64,000 bases of DNA from JBASEY01 sp049652745 (lineage in GTDB: Bacteria > CSSED10-310). The DNA is taken from contig JBASEY010000028.1 in NCBI GenBank assembly GCA_049652745.1, forward strand, positions 41,500 through 105,499. The letters run 5' to 3'. The position numbers and the translations under genes were made by a program. The first letter of the stretch is position 1. Each line of letters starts with the position of its first letter. The notes under the pieces are model-generated. The model saw only the letters and a program-made list of their open reading frames with translations. It made no database searches and was not told where the DNA came from. This document shows, in pieces, positions 34,929-43,102 of this stretch.

Positions 34929-36058
34929 TGAAGTCCTTGATCGATGAATGATTGAAGCCCACTCTTGAATAGGATCAAGGCTTCCTTCAAGCGTTTGGGT
35001 GTGATTTCACCGATTCCGATTCTCACATGGTCGGGAGCGCCGAAGAAATCTCCCGGAGCGCAGTACAACCCCATTTTTGATTCAAAATAATCCGTCAAAA
35101 TCCGAACGTTGGATACATTGTTTATGCGTAAAAAGCTGATGCACCCCCATCGGGGAATAGTGCCGGAAAGGAGCTTTGATTCAAACAAGGGTTTAAAAGA
35201 ATCCTGAAGAATTCGACGATTGGCACCTGTAATGGTCCGTGCCCTTTTCAGATATGCATCTCGGTGATCGAAAACCAGCGTTGAGAGCGCTTCCAGATAG
35301 CGTGATCCAATCCCACTCATCAAAACCTGAACATTTCGAAGTCGCTCGATATGTTCAGGTGCGGCAAAAATCCAGCCACATCGCAATACGCTTAAGCCGT
35401 AAACTTTTGTCAAGCTGTTGATGCTGATGATTCGATCGCTGATCAGATAAGCGGGTTTCGGTGTTTCTGGAATGAAATCACGATAGATTTCATCGACAAC
35501 CAGGAGCGCTTTTGGAGAGATTGTCAGGATGTAATCGAGCATATCGGAAATTTCTTGGTCAGAAAGGAGAAATCCTGTTGGATTGTGTAGGTTTGTAATA
35601 ATGACCAAGTGGGTTTCTGGAGTCAAAACACGCTGCAAGTCTTCCATGTCGATCGAACCGTCGTCTTGTCGACGAAAAAAATCCACTTTGGCGCCGCATT
35701 GTACAGGAGCTTGCCAGAGAGGTTCATATCCGGGTTTCTCAACGACAACATGCCGACCATTTTGAGCAAAGGCGCTGGACAGCAGGAAGAGAGCGCTTGT
35801 TACGCCTTGTGTGGTCAGGATTTTATTTTCTGGAACCTTATAAGTAGAAGAAATCCTCTCTATCAATGCAGGTAGTCCATACGCATTCGATTTCATAAAT
35901 ATGCGTTGAAAAGCTTTTTTCCCTGTTTCTTTCTGCTGTTTGGTCAGTAGGTGCCAGGGTTCACGGATAGAACTGCTCATCAAAGAGAAATTATTCGGGT
36001 CGATAAGAGCGTTCATTCGCTGTTTGTACCAATTTAGATAAGTTTGTTTATTATTCAT
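34919..36058 (-). CDS. Class I/II PLP aminotransferase
   Basis: 379 residues of the fold-type I aminotransferase family. NLHNPTGFLL (substrate carboxylate loop), VVDEIYRDF and the PLP-lysine motif SLTKVYGL are present, and the C-terminus has PGDFFGAPDHVRIGIG with the conserved Arg. The early TTQGVTSALFLLSSAF stretch binds the PLP phosphate. Substrate is not predictable; such enzymes include aspartate, alanine and aromatic aminotransferases. The start is the ATG at 36058 (MNNKQTYLNW), with GGTGG upstream; a longer frame to 36106 adds a hydrophobic stretch with no site. Confidence 0.88.
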   Translation of the reverse strand: MNNKQTYLNWYKQRMNALIDPNNFSLMSSSIREPWHLLTKQQKETGKKAFQRIFMKSNAYGLPALIERISSTYKVPENKILTTQGVTSALFLLSSAFAQNGRHVVVEKPGYEPLWQAPVQCGAKVDFFRRQDDGSIDMEDLQRVLTPETHLVIITNLHNPTGFLLSDQEISDMLDYILTISPKALLVVDEIYRDFIPETPKPAYLISDRIISINSLTKVYGLSVLRCGWIFAAPEHIERLRNVQVLMSGIGSRYLEALSTLVFDHRDAYLKRARTITGANRRILQDSFKPLFESKLLSGTIPRWGCISFLRINNVSNVRILTDYFESKMGLYCAPGDFFGAPDHVRIGIGEITPKRLKEALILFKSGLQSFIDQGLHHK

Positions 36059-36109
36059 CTTTACCACCAGCTTACTTTCAACAAAAAACGCCAAATACAA
36101 ATACATCGA

Positions 36110-36141
36110 GGACGCAACCCCGGAGCAGAATGGTTGCGTCC
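36110..36141 (-). terminator. Perfect 10-bp hairpin between PepC-like and aminotransferase genes
   Basis: GGACGCAACC (36110-36119) and GGTTGCGTCC (36132-36141) are perfect complements around a 12-base loop. Transcribed from the minus strand it lies about 30 bases after the stop of the PepC-like gene and 50 bases before the aminotransferase start. Only a weak T-rich tail follows (TCGATGTATTTG), so it may be a terminator or an mRNA-stabilising structure. Confidence 0.5.
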
Positions 36142-36172
36142 TTCAAAACCAAGTCTATTTTACAAGTTGTCG

Positions 36173-37510
36173 TTATGCCATTACATGCCATGGGGGCAGT
36201 ATAATAGGCTCTTGTTCAAATTGTTTTTTCAAATTTGCCGGCATGTATTCAGGTGGCACGATCAGGTCCAGTACGTGTTCGTCGAACCAGGCGTCTGTCA
36301 TGACAAAAAATCCTTTTTTGCCGACTTCCGTTCCCCAACTGTTTTCCACTTTCCATCTGATGGGTTTGTTTTTGAGCAGTTCGACACCTGTCAATACCAT
36401 GGAATGTGTCAAACGTGACTGTTCGTATTCGAGTCGTGTTTTCTTATCCATAATAAACGGTGTTTGGAAAAGCAGATCGAAGTCATATAAGTCGGTTGAC
36501 AAAAGACCTTCCTTAGAGTGAGATTCCTGTACCACATCGCATCCGAAAAGAACGGCTTCACCTTTTTTCAGCATTTTGAGAGCGATTTTTTTCAGTTCAC
36601 CAACCGGCAGGTTCAACCACTTCCATTGCCGTCCACCAACCATATTGCCGAACAGCTCGATGGTATAGGTTTTGCCAAACGGGGTTTTCTCGGTGGGGCA
36701 ACTGGCCAGGGTATAGCACGCATCTAGATCGAGCCCGACATATTTTGAATAAAACTCTTGTGGTGTTATGCCGGTTTCCTGGTGGTATTTTTTGTCTTTA
36801 TCTCGGAATGACCAATCAAAAGTTTTGGGAGGAATACCCAGACATGTCGCCAGAATTCTATAGATCTCCGCCATTACCTGGTTTTTGTATTTTCGGACTG
36901 CATCCTCGGATTTTTTCTTCATCGCCCGCATATGGGCAAAAGCTTCACGAATTTTGTAGCCGAGCAATTCGTTGATAAACCGACTTTGTTCCCGATTCCA
37001 AGTGTCAGGCATGACTTCTTTGGGCATCAAACCGTATTTGGTAATCAGATTGACTATCATGTGCCATTCGCCGCCATCAGGTGTGGGGCTGTCCAGAATA
37101 AATCTGACATATCTGTCATCGATATCCCGGTCGAGCATTTTCATCAGTTCTTCCAAATAATAGTTTGCTTTCTCGAGCTTGTCATAAAACATGATGTGGT
37201 TTTGAGAAAACTCGAGTTTTTCAATTTTGAATTTTTTCATCGCGATGGTTCGCAGCCAGTTTAATTCAGCGAAAAGCCAGCAGGTTCCAGACTGTTTCTG
37301 ATCGGTTATATCGGGCTTTTCTTCAATCTCGTTCGAGAACGTCCAGTTGTTGCTGTTCAGAATGTTACGGTTGAGCGCGATATCCTGGAGGTTTCCTCTG
37401 GTTACAGCGTTCATGGCAACTTTCAGAGCATCGTTCTGCTTGAAATTATCTGTATAACTTTTCAAATGATCGAGTGTTACAGCGCCTTTAATATTATTGC
37501 TTTTCATCAT
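36173..37510 (-). CDS. Bleomycin hydrolase/PepC-like cysteine aminopeptidase, copy A
   Basis: 445 residues of peptidase family C1B, cytoplasmic cysteine aminopeptidases that form hexameric barrels. Active site: Cys77 in QSGTCWLFAELN, His369 in LTHSMVLTGV and Asn390 in KVENSWGTE. The family's C-terminal LPPW region is present and ends HVMA, shorter than the Lactobacillus form (...LPAWDPMGALA). No signal peptide. Starts at the ATG ending at 37510 with AAGGAG upstream. It is the downstream member of a tandem pair with the gene at 37566, separated by 55 bases. Confidence 0.93.
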   Translation of the reverse strand: MMKSNNIKGAVTLDHLKSYTDNFKQNDALKVAMNAVTRGNLQDIALNRNILNSNNWTFSNEIEEKPDITDQKQSGTCWLFAELNWLRTIAMKKFKIEKLEFSQNHIMFYDKLEKANYYLEELMKMLDRDIDDRYVRFILDSPTPDGGEWHMIVNLITKYGLMPKEVMPDTWNREQSRFINELLGYKIREAFAHMRAMKKKSEDAVRKYKNQVMAEIYRILATCLGIPPKTFDWSFRDKDKKYHQETGITPQEFYSKYVGLDLDACYTLASCPTEKTPFGKTYTIELFGNMVGGRQWKWLNLPVGELKKIALKMLKKGEAVLFGCDVVQESHSKEGLLSTDLYDFDLLFQTPFIMDKKTRLEYEQSRLTHSMVLTGVELLKNKPIRWKVENSWGTEVGKKGFFVMTDAWFDEHVLDLIVPPEYMPANLKKQFEQEPIILPPWHVMA

Positions 37511-37565
37511 GATCGTCTCCTTGATCGTTCTATTTAGATATCGGCCTGTCATTTATCGGATCCGA

Positions 37566-38903
37566 TCAGATCGGAAACCATGGCGGCAGGATGACCGGTT
37601 CCTGCTCGACCAGTTTGAGATGTTCTTTTGTCATGTATTTTTTCGGAACCCAGACAACAATCATGTGTTCGTCGAACCATTTATCGGACATCGTAAAGAA
37701 TCCTTTTTGGCCGACTTCGCCGCCCCAACTGTTTTCCACTTTCCATCTGACGGGTTTTTTATTGACCAGTTCAACACCGGCCAATACCATGCAATGGGTA
37801 TATACTGATTGGCCGTAATCAAATCTCCACGTTCTGCCACCGTTGAAAGTCGTCTTGAAGAACGGTTCCATCTGATAGACATCGTGGTGCAAAATGCCGA
37901 GTTTGGAATGACTTTGCTGCAGCACGTCACAGCCGAACAGCACGTGATCGTCTTTGCGAAGCATTTTCAATGCATAGTTTTTAAGGTCCTTCATCGGAAG
38001 GTTAAGCCAGGACCAGATACCGCCATCGACGGCATTGTTGAAAAGCTTTTGGGTATATACTTTTCCATACGGTGTGCGGTCGAGAGGGCTGTTTGCCAAA
38101 CAATACATATCGTCCAGGTTCAGTGGAATATATTTTTTAGCAAATTCACGAGGGGTCAAGTCGATTTCTTGGTGGTATTTTTTGTCTTTGTCACGCCAGC
38201 TCCAGTTGAATTTTTCCGGAGGCATGCCAAGGAAAATCACCAATATCCGGAAGACTATCTCCATCATGTCGACTTTTCTTTTATACAATGTCGCTTCCGA
38301 TTTCCCTTTTGCAGCCAAATCGCGCAGTTCTGCGGCAAATTCCCGCAGTTTAAAAAACAATACCGAGTTCAAGAAACGGGAATTTTCTTTGTTGGCTGTA
38401 TCGGGCATGATTTCCATGGGAACCAGCCCATATTTGTTGACGACATTCCTAAACAGAGCCCATTCACCACCGTCCCCGGCAGGGGATTTTAGTAAATGCA
38501 TGACTTCGCGGTCGTCAACCGGCCAATCACGCCGTTCGATAATTGCGTTCAAGAACAAATTGGCCTTTTCCAATTTGTCATAAAACATGACGAAATTATG
38601 CGAAAAAGTGATGGATTCCATCTTGTGTGCACGCATGGTTTCCAAGCGCAGCCAGTTGACATCGGCATACATCCAGCACGTGCCCGATCGTTTCTGATCG
38701 GTAATCTCCGCCTTGTTTTCAACCTCGATCGAATACATGAAATTGTTTTGGTTCAATACCTGGCGGTTGAGAACCAACTCTTTCAGATTTCCCCGGGTTG
38801 CAGCATTCATGGCAATTAAAAACGCCGGGTCTGAAACCGTTTCCTTCTCAAACTGCGCCAGCAAATCCAGACTCAACTCACCGTCAAACCTTGATTTTGC
38901 CAT
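37566..38903 (-). CDS. Bleomycin hydrolase/PepC-like cysteine aminopeptidase, copy B
   Basis: 445 residues, same length and architecture as its neighbour. Cys76 in RSGTCWMYADVNW, His370 in THCMVLAGVE and Asn391 in KVENSWGGEVG form the active site. It begins MAKSRFDGEL and ends ILPPWFPI. Large blocks, for example the RWKVENSWG region, are nearly identical to copy A, while the N-termini differ, so the duplication is not recent. Probably co-transcribed with copy A. Likely role: trimming of peptides in the cytoplasm. Confidence 0.93.
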   Translation of the reverse strand: MAKSRFDGELSLDLLAQFEKETVSDPAFLIAMNAATRGNLKELVLNRQVLNQNNFMYSIEVENKAEITDQKRSGTCWMYADVNWLRLETMRAHKMESITFSHNFVMFYDKLEKANLFLNAIIERRDWPVDDREVMHLLKSPAGDGGEWALFRNVVNKYGLVPMEIMPDTANKENSRFLNSVLFFKLREFAAELRDLAAKGKSEATLYKRKVDMMEIVFRILVIFLGMPPEKFNWSWRDKDKKYHQEIDLTPREFAKKYIPLNLDDMYCLANSPLDRTPYGKVYTQKLFNNAVDGGIWSWLNLPMKDLKNYALKMLRKDDHVLFGCDVLQQSHSKLGILHHDVYQMEPFFKTTFNGGRTWRFDYGQSVYTHCMVLAGVELVNKKPVRWKVENSWGGEVGQKGFFTMSDKWFDEHMIVVWVPKKYMTKEHLKLVEQEPVILPPWFPI

Positions 38904-39071
38904 TTGTTTATCTCCTTCTTGTTATGATATCCCAACAACTGAATCAACCCGCAAAATCCGTTATCATCAAATGCAGAAAATTTCAAGATAAATCAGACGG
39001 ATAAAAGAGGTTTTCACTGGACAATCAAAAATCTGTGAAGAATAATGCTTGGCGATGAAAGGAGATAAGCG

Positions 39072-39866
39072 ATGATTTCACACTATTATTACGAAAACAT
39101 GTATTTTCGAAAGAAAAATGTCTCGAATTCATATGGCACCATTGTCTATGTCCATGGTCTCGGCGAGTCCGGCCTGTGTTTTGAAAAAATACTGTCGGAT
39201 CATGATGATGTTCCGGAAATGAGAAGATGGAATCATTTCGTGCCCGATCTACCCAATTACGGTAAAAGTTTGCCGGCAAAAAAATGCTATGATTTGAATG
39301 AGTATGCTGATTTGATAATGAAAATCAGTCGGCAGCATGTCAATGGTTTGATGGTTGTGGTCGGTCATTCGATGGGAGGTGTCATCGGTCAATTGGCCTG
39401 TGAGCGCCCGGATCATCCTTTTTCTGGTTTTGTGGATGTAGAGGGAAATTTGACACCTGGCGATTGCACTTTTTCAAGTCGAGCGATGGCTTATAATCTG
39501 GATGAATTCAATCGATATGGATTTGATCGGCTTAAAGATGCTGTTTATCAAAACGGTATAAATAACAAGGCCCAGCGGGGATATTTCGCATCGATGAGTT
39601 TTGCCGATGCCGATCAATTTCATCTGAACAGTCGTAACCTATTGGATTTTTCCGAAACCAAAACAGCGGTAAAACGCTTGAAAGCTTTAGCTATACCGAA
39701 ACTATACATTGCGGCGACACCTTCCGGCATCTGCAAAGAATCCATAGAAATGCTGAAACAAGACAATGTCCCGCATCAGGTGGTGCCGGAATCGGGGCAT
39801 TGGCCGTTTCTTGATCAGCCGAAAACGTTTATCGATATCTTTTCACGGTTTTTGGCACAATTTTAA
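39072..39866 (+). CDS. Alpha/beta hydrolase
   Basis: 264 residues of the alpha/beta hydrolase fold. VYVHGLGESG near residue 26 is the oxyanion-hole region. VVGHSMGGVIGQ (about 97-108) is the nucleophile elbow with Ser. The last histidine is in PESGHWPFLDQP. No signal peptide; substrate unknown (esterase or peptidase-like). AAAGGAGA precedes the ATG. It is divergent from the PepC pair and precedes the two M16C proteases with the same orientation. Confidence 0.88.
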   Translation: MISHYYYENMYFRKKNVSNSYGTIVYVHGLGESGLCFEKILSDHDDVPEMRRWNHFVPDLPNYGKSLPAKKCYDLNEYADLIMKISRQHVNGLMVVVGHSMGGVIGQLACERPDHPFSGFVDVEGNLTPGDCTFSSRAMAYNLDEFNRYGFDRLKDAVYQNGINNKAQRGYFASMSFADADQFHLNSRNLLDFSETKTAVKRLKALAIPKLYIAATPSGICKESIEMLKQDNVPHQVVPESGHWPFLDQPKTFIDIFSRFLAQF

Positions 39867-39991
39867 GGCGCTTCTAACTATATTTTTAAAAACCGTTTTT
39901 CAGTTCTGAATATAGGTATTGAGATTTTTATTCGCTATTCGATAAGGTCAATTGATTGGCAAGATGATGAATGATTAAAAAGGAGCCTGGA

Positions 39992-42937
39992 ATGGACACA
40001 CGAAATCCAAATTTGAAAAAGGGGGATGTATTACACCACTTTAGGATAGTCAGGCGGGAGGCGATACCGAGGTTGCAACTTGTTTATTACGAGCTGGAGC
40101 ATGAAATAATGGGCAGCCGAATGGTTCACATGAGCAGCGATGACACGAACAACGCGTTCATGGTTGCGTTTCCTACGTATCCATCGGATTCAACCGGTGT
40201 GGCACATATTTTGGAACATGGGGTCCTCGAAGGCTCCAAAAACTATCCGGTTAAAAGTTTTCATAATTTGACCGGACGTTCATTGAACACCTTTAGCAAT
40301 GCGTTTACCAGCGAAGATTTTACTGGATATCCATTCGCCAGTTGCAACAAAAAGGACTTTTTCAATGTGATGGATATCTATATGGATGCAGTTTTTTTTC
40401 CTTTGCTCAATAAAAATACTTTTTTGCAGGAGGGCTGGCGGTACGAATTCAGCATCGATGACGATCCTGCCTCGCCGTTAGAGTATCGCGGGATTGTTTA
40501 CAATGAAATGAAAGGCGCCATGAGTGATCCGGTGTCGCTTTTTATTGAAGCCGGCTTAAAAGCGCTTTTTCCTGATTTATCCTATGCACACTCGTCAGGT
40601 GGCGATCCAACATATATTCCTGATTTGACCTATCAGGAATGGGTGGATTTTCATGGTCGTTTTTATCATCCATCGAACGCGTATTTTTTTACATTCGGGG
40701 ATATTCCTCTGGAACAACTGACAGAAAAAATTCATCAAAAGGTTATGAAGGAATTCAAACCATCAAAGCCTGTCGATCCTGTTCCACTTCAAAAGCCTTT
40801 TACCGCTCCGAAGCGAATACGCGCCACTTTTCCGGTATCGAAACATGAGCCTGTACAAAATAAATCATTTGTCGCGGTGATATGGAAACTGATTCATGTA
40901 TCGGAGATCATGGAGAACATACGTTTTTCACTTCTGAATATTTTATTGGCAGGTGATTCTTCTTCGATTCTAAATCGGACATTGCTGGATTCCAGCCTTG
41001 GAAACGGCTTGGCGCCAATCGGCTTTGAAGATTCTTTATCCGAATCCATGTTTGGAGTCGGTTTAAAAGATGTGGATGAATCGAACGCCGATGCAGTTGA
41101 GGCTCTTATCTTGAAAACCCTCGAGGACGCGGCTGAAAAAGGGTTTTCAGAAGCGGAAATAGAAGCAGCGCTTCATGAGGTCGAATTTTCTTCCCTTGAA
41201 ATCAAAGGTGATTATGGATTACCCCTAGGTTTATACATGATATTCAAAGGTATGAATATTCTATTGAAGGGCGGAGATTTCGTCCAGGCGTTGAAGATAC
41301 ATGATATTCTTGATGACTTGAGAAAAGAGGCTATGAAGCCGGAATTTTTCAAGGATATGATCAATCGATACCTGCTGAACAATCCTCATCGAGTAACGAT
41401 GATTCTGTCGCCGGAAGCAGGCGGCATGGAAAAACTGGAAGCAGCTCGAAGAAAAAAACTCGATGTGGTTCAAGCCGACCTGACGGAAGCCGAAAAACAG
41501 GCAATCTTGAAGCAAACCAAAGAACTCAAAAACTATCAGTCAGAACCAGGTGATTTGTCTTGCTTGCCGACAATCGAGTTGGAAGATATCTCCCCGGCGC
41601 CTGAAAAAATACCACAAGAAGAGACACGGACACGGCATATTCCATTGTATCGTCATGAAATATTCACTAACGGAGTCACCTATATGCAGATGAATTTCAA
41701 AAGGCCTTTGCCGGATGGTATTTCTGTTTCTGCAATGCAGCTCGCCGACATAATCCCGGAACTAGGCGCCGCAGGGCGAAATTACATCGAGATGGGTCGC
41801 TTGTTGCAAACCTATACCGGCGGACTATCCATCAGTCCCAAGGTGGTTCGAGATGTAAATGGGAAATACTGGATGAACTTACGGCTCAGTGTCCGGTGCC
41901 TGCCACGAAATCACAAGGCTATGATGGGTCTGGCAGCCGATTTCCTTGTCGAACCGGATTTGCAAGATTGGGAACATATTCAAAAGCTGGTCAATATGAG
42001 AAAAGCCTATGCGATTCCAGAAGCAGCTTCACGAGGGCACCTTATTGCCAAACTGGCTGCAGGTAAAGCATTGTCGCCTTTACAACAAATCGACCACCAG
42101 GTCACTGGCGCTGAAGGAATTCAAAGGCTGCTCGCATTGAAACCTGAGGATTTGGAAAAAATTGCACAGTCGATTCAGTCCTGCTTGACCAATTATTGTC
42201 GTACTTCGTTTGAGACGATAGGATTGACGGGCTCAAAAAAAGATATGGATGATGCCGTCAGCTATCTTGGATACATTCATGAGCGGTTGTACACCGAAGA
42301 TCTTGTTGAAGACAGCGGTGATTTCGAGGTGTTTTCAAAACCGGATAATAAACCCGAAGCATGGGTTCTCAGTACGGATGTGTCCTATGTCGCTCAAGCG
42401 TTCAAAGCGGTTCACTACGAGCATGCCGATGCTCCGGCATTGACGGTTGCCGCCAAATTGATGGAAAAGCCATTGTATGAACGTATTCGGGCTTGGGGTG
42501 GCGCATATGAGGCGTTTGCCGAATTTGACCCAACAGTAGGGATCTACACAATGATGACGTACAGAGATCCCCATACGGCGCAATCTCTGGGAGTATTCAA
42601 TGAAATCATTAAATCGTATGCAGCCGGGGATTTCACAGAAGAAGACCTTTTCCATTCGGTTGTCGATGCTGTCAGTGAAATCGACAAGCCGCCGTCCCCG
42701 CGTGAGAAAGGCCTGTTAGCGTTTAGACGGATATTGAGCGGGATCACTTATGAACATGTGGCACAATTTAGAAAAAGTCTGTTGAATACAACTCGGGACG
42801 ATATTGTTCGAGTGGTTCAAACGTATCTATCCAATACGGCTCAAACAGGTACAGCCGTTGTCACGTCGGATGCAATTTTGCAGAATGATGAGACCAAACC
42901 ATTAAATTTAGTACGATTTAGCCTAGACGAGAATTAA
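39992..42937 (+). CDS. M16C metalloprotease (PreP-like), copy A
   Basis: 981 residues, the size of presequence-protease-like M16C enzymes, which form a two-halved chamber and degrade peptides of about 10-70 residues. The inverted zinc motif AHILEHG (His72, Glu75, His76) is near the N-terminus, with the third ligand Glu172 in VYNEMKGAM. The C-terminal half has the Arg/Tyr region SPREKGLLAFRR and AYEAFAEFDP. No signal peptide, so cytoplasmic. The start at 39992 has AAAAGGAG upstream, whereas the in-frame ATG at 39971 contains that site. A second, equal-length copy follows 165 bases downstream. Confidence 0.95.
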   Translation: MDTRNPNLKKGDVLHHFRIVRREAIPRLQLVYYELEHEIMGSRMVHMSSDDTNNAFMVAFPTYPSDSTGVAHILEHGVLEGSKNYPVKSFHNLTGRSLNTFSNAFTSEDFTGYPFASCNKKDFFNVMDIYMDAVFFPLLNKNTFLQEGWRYEFSIDDDPASPLEYRGIVYNEMKGAMSDPVSLFIEAGLKALFPDLSYAHSSGGDPTYIPDLTYQEWVDFHGRFYHPSNAYFFTFGDIPLEQLTEKIHQKVMKEFKPSKPVDPVPLQKPFTAPKRIRATFPVSKHEPVQNKSFVAVIWKLIHVSEIMENIRFSLLNILLAGDSSSILNRTLLDSSLGNGLAPIGFEDSLSESMFGVGLKDVDESNADAVEALILKTLEDAAEKGFSEAEIEAALHEVEFSSLEIKGDYGLPLGLYMIFKGMNILLKGGDFVQALKIHDILDDLRKEAMKPEFFKDMINRYLLNNPHRVTMILSPEAGGMEKLEAARRKKLDVVQADLTEAEKQAILKQTKELKNYQSEPGDLSCLPTIELEDISPAPEKIPQEETRTRHIPLYRHEIFTNGVTYMQMNFKRPLPDGISVSAMQLADIIPELGAAGRNYIEMGRLLQTYTGGLSISPKVVRDVNGKYWMNLRLSVRCLPRNHKAMMGLAADFLVEPDLQDWEHIQKLVNMRKAYAIPEAASRGHLIAKLAAGKALSPLQQIDHQVTGAEGIQRLLALKPEDLEKIAQSIQSCLTNYCRTSFETIGLTGSKKDMDDAVSYLGYIHERLYTEDLVEDSGDFEVFSKPDNKPEAWVLSTDVSYVAQAFKAVHYEHADAPALTVAAKLMEKPLYERIRAWGGAYEAFAEFDPTVGIYTMMTYRDPHTAQSLGVFNEIIKSYAAGDFTEEDLFHSVVDAVSEIDKPPSPREKGLLAFRRILSGITYEHVAQFRKSLLNTTRDDIVRVVQTYLSNTAQTGTAVVTSDAILQNDETKPLNLVRFSLDEN

Positions 42938-43102
42938 GGTCGGCAAGTCTATTCGCTGGTGCTGATGAGAACCGGCTTTTATTCAAATGCGTATCGCTTT
43001 GTTTAAGTCACTATCTTAAAAAACAACCATTGCAATCCATTCGGATGATTCGATAAGGTTGACGAATGGAAAGGACGCTCAATGATTGGAAAGGAGATTG
43101 GG

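Noticed and set aside
37809..38492. 227-codon open frame antisense to PepC-like copy B
   Set aside because: It mirrors codon usage of a clear peptidase gene and has no own features.
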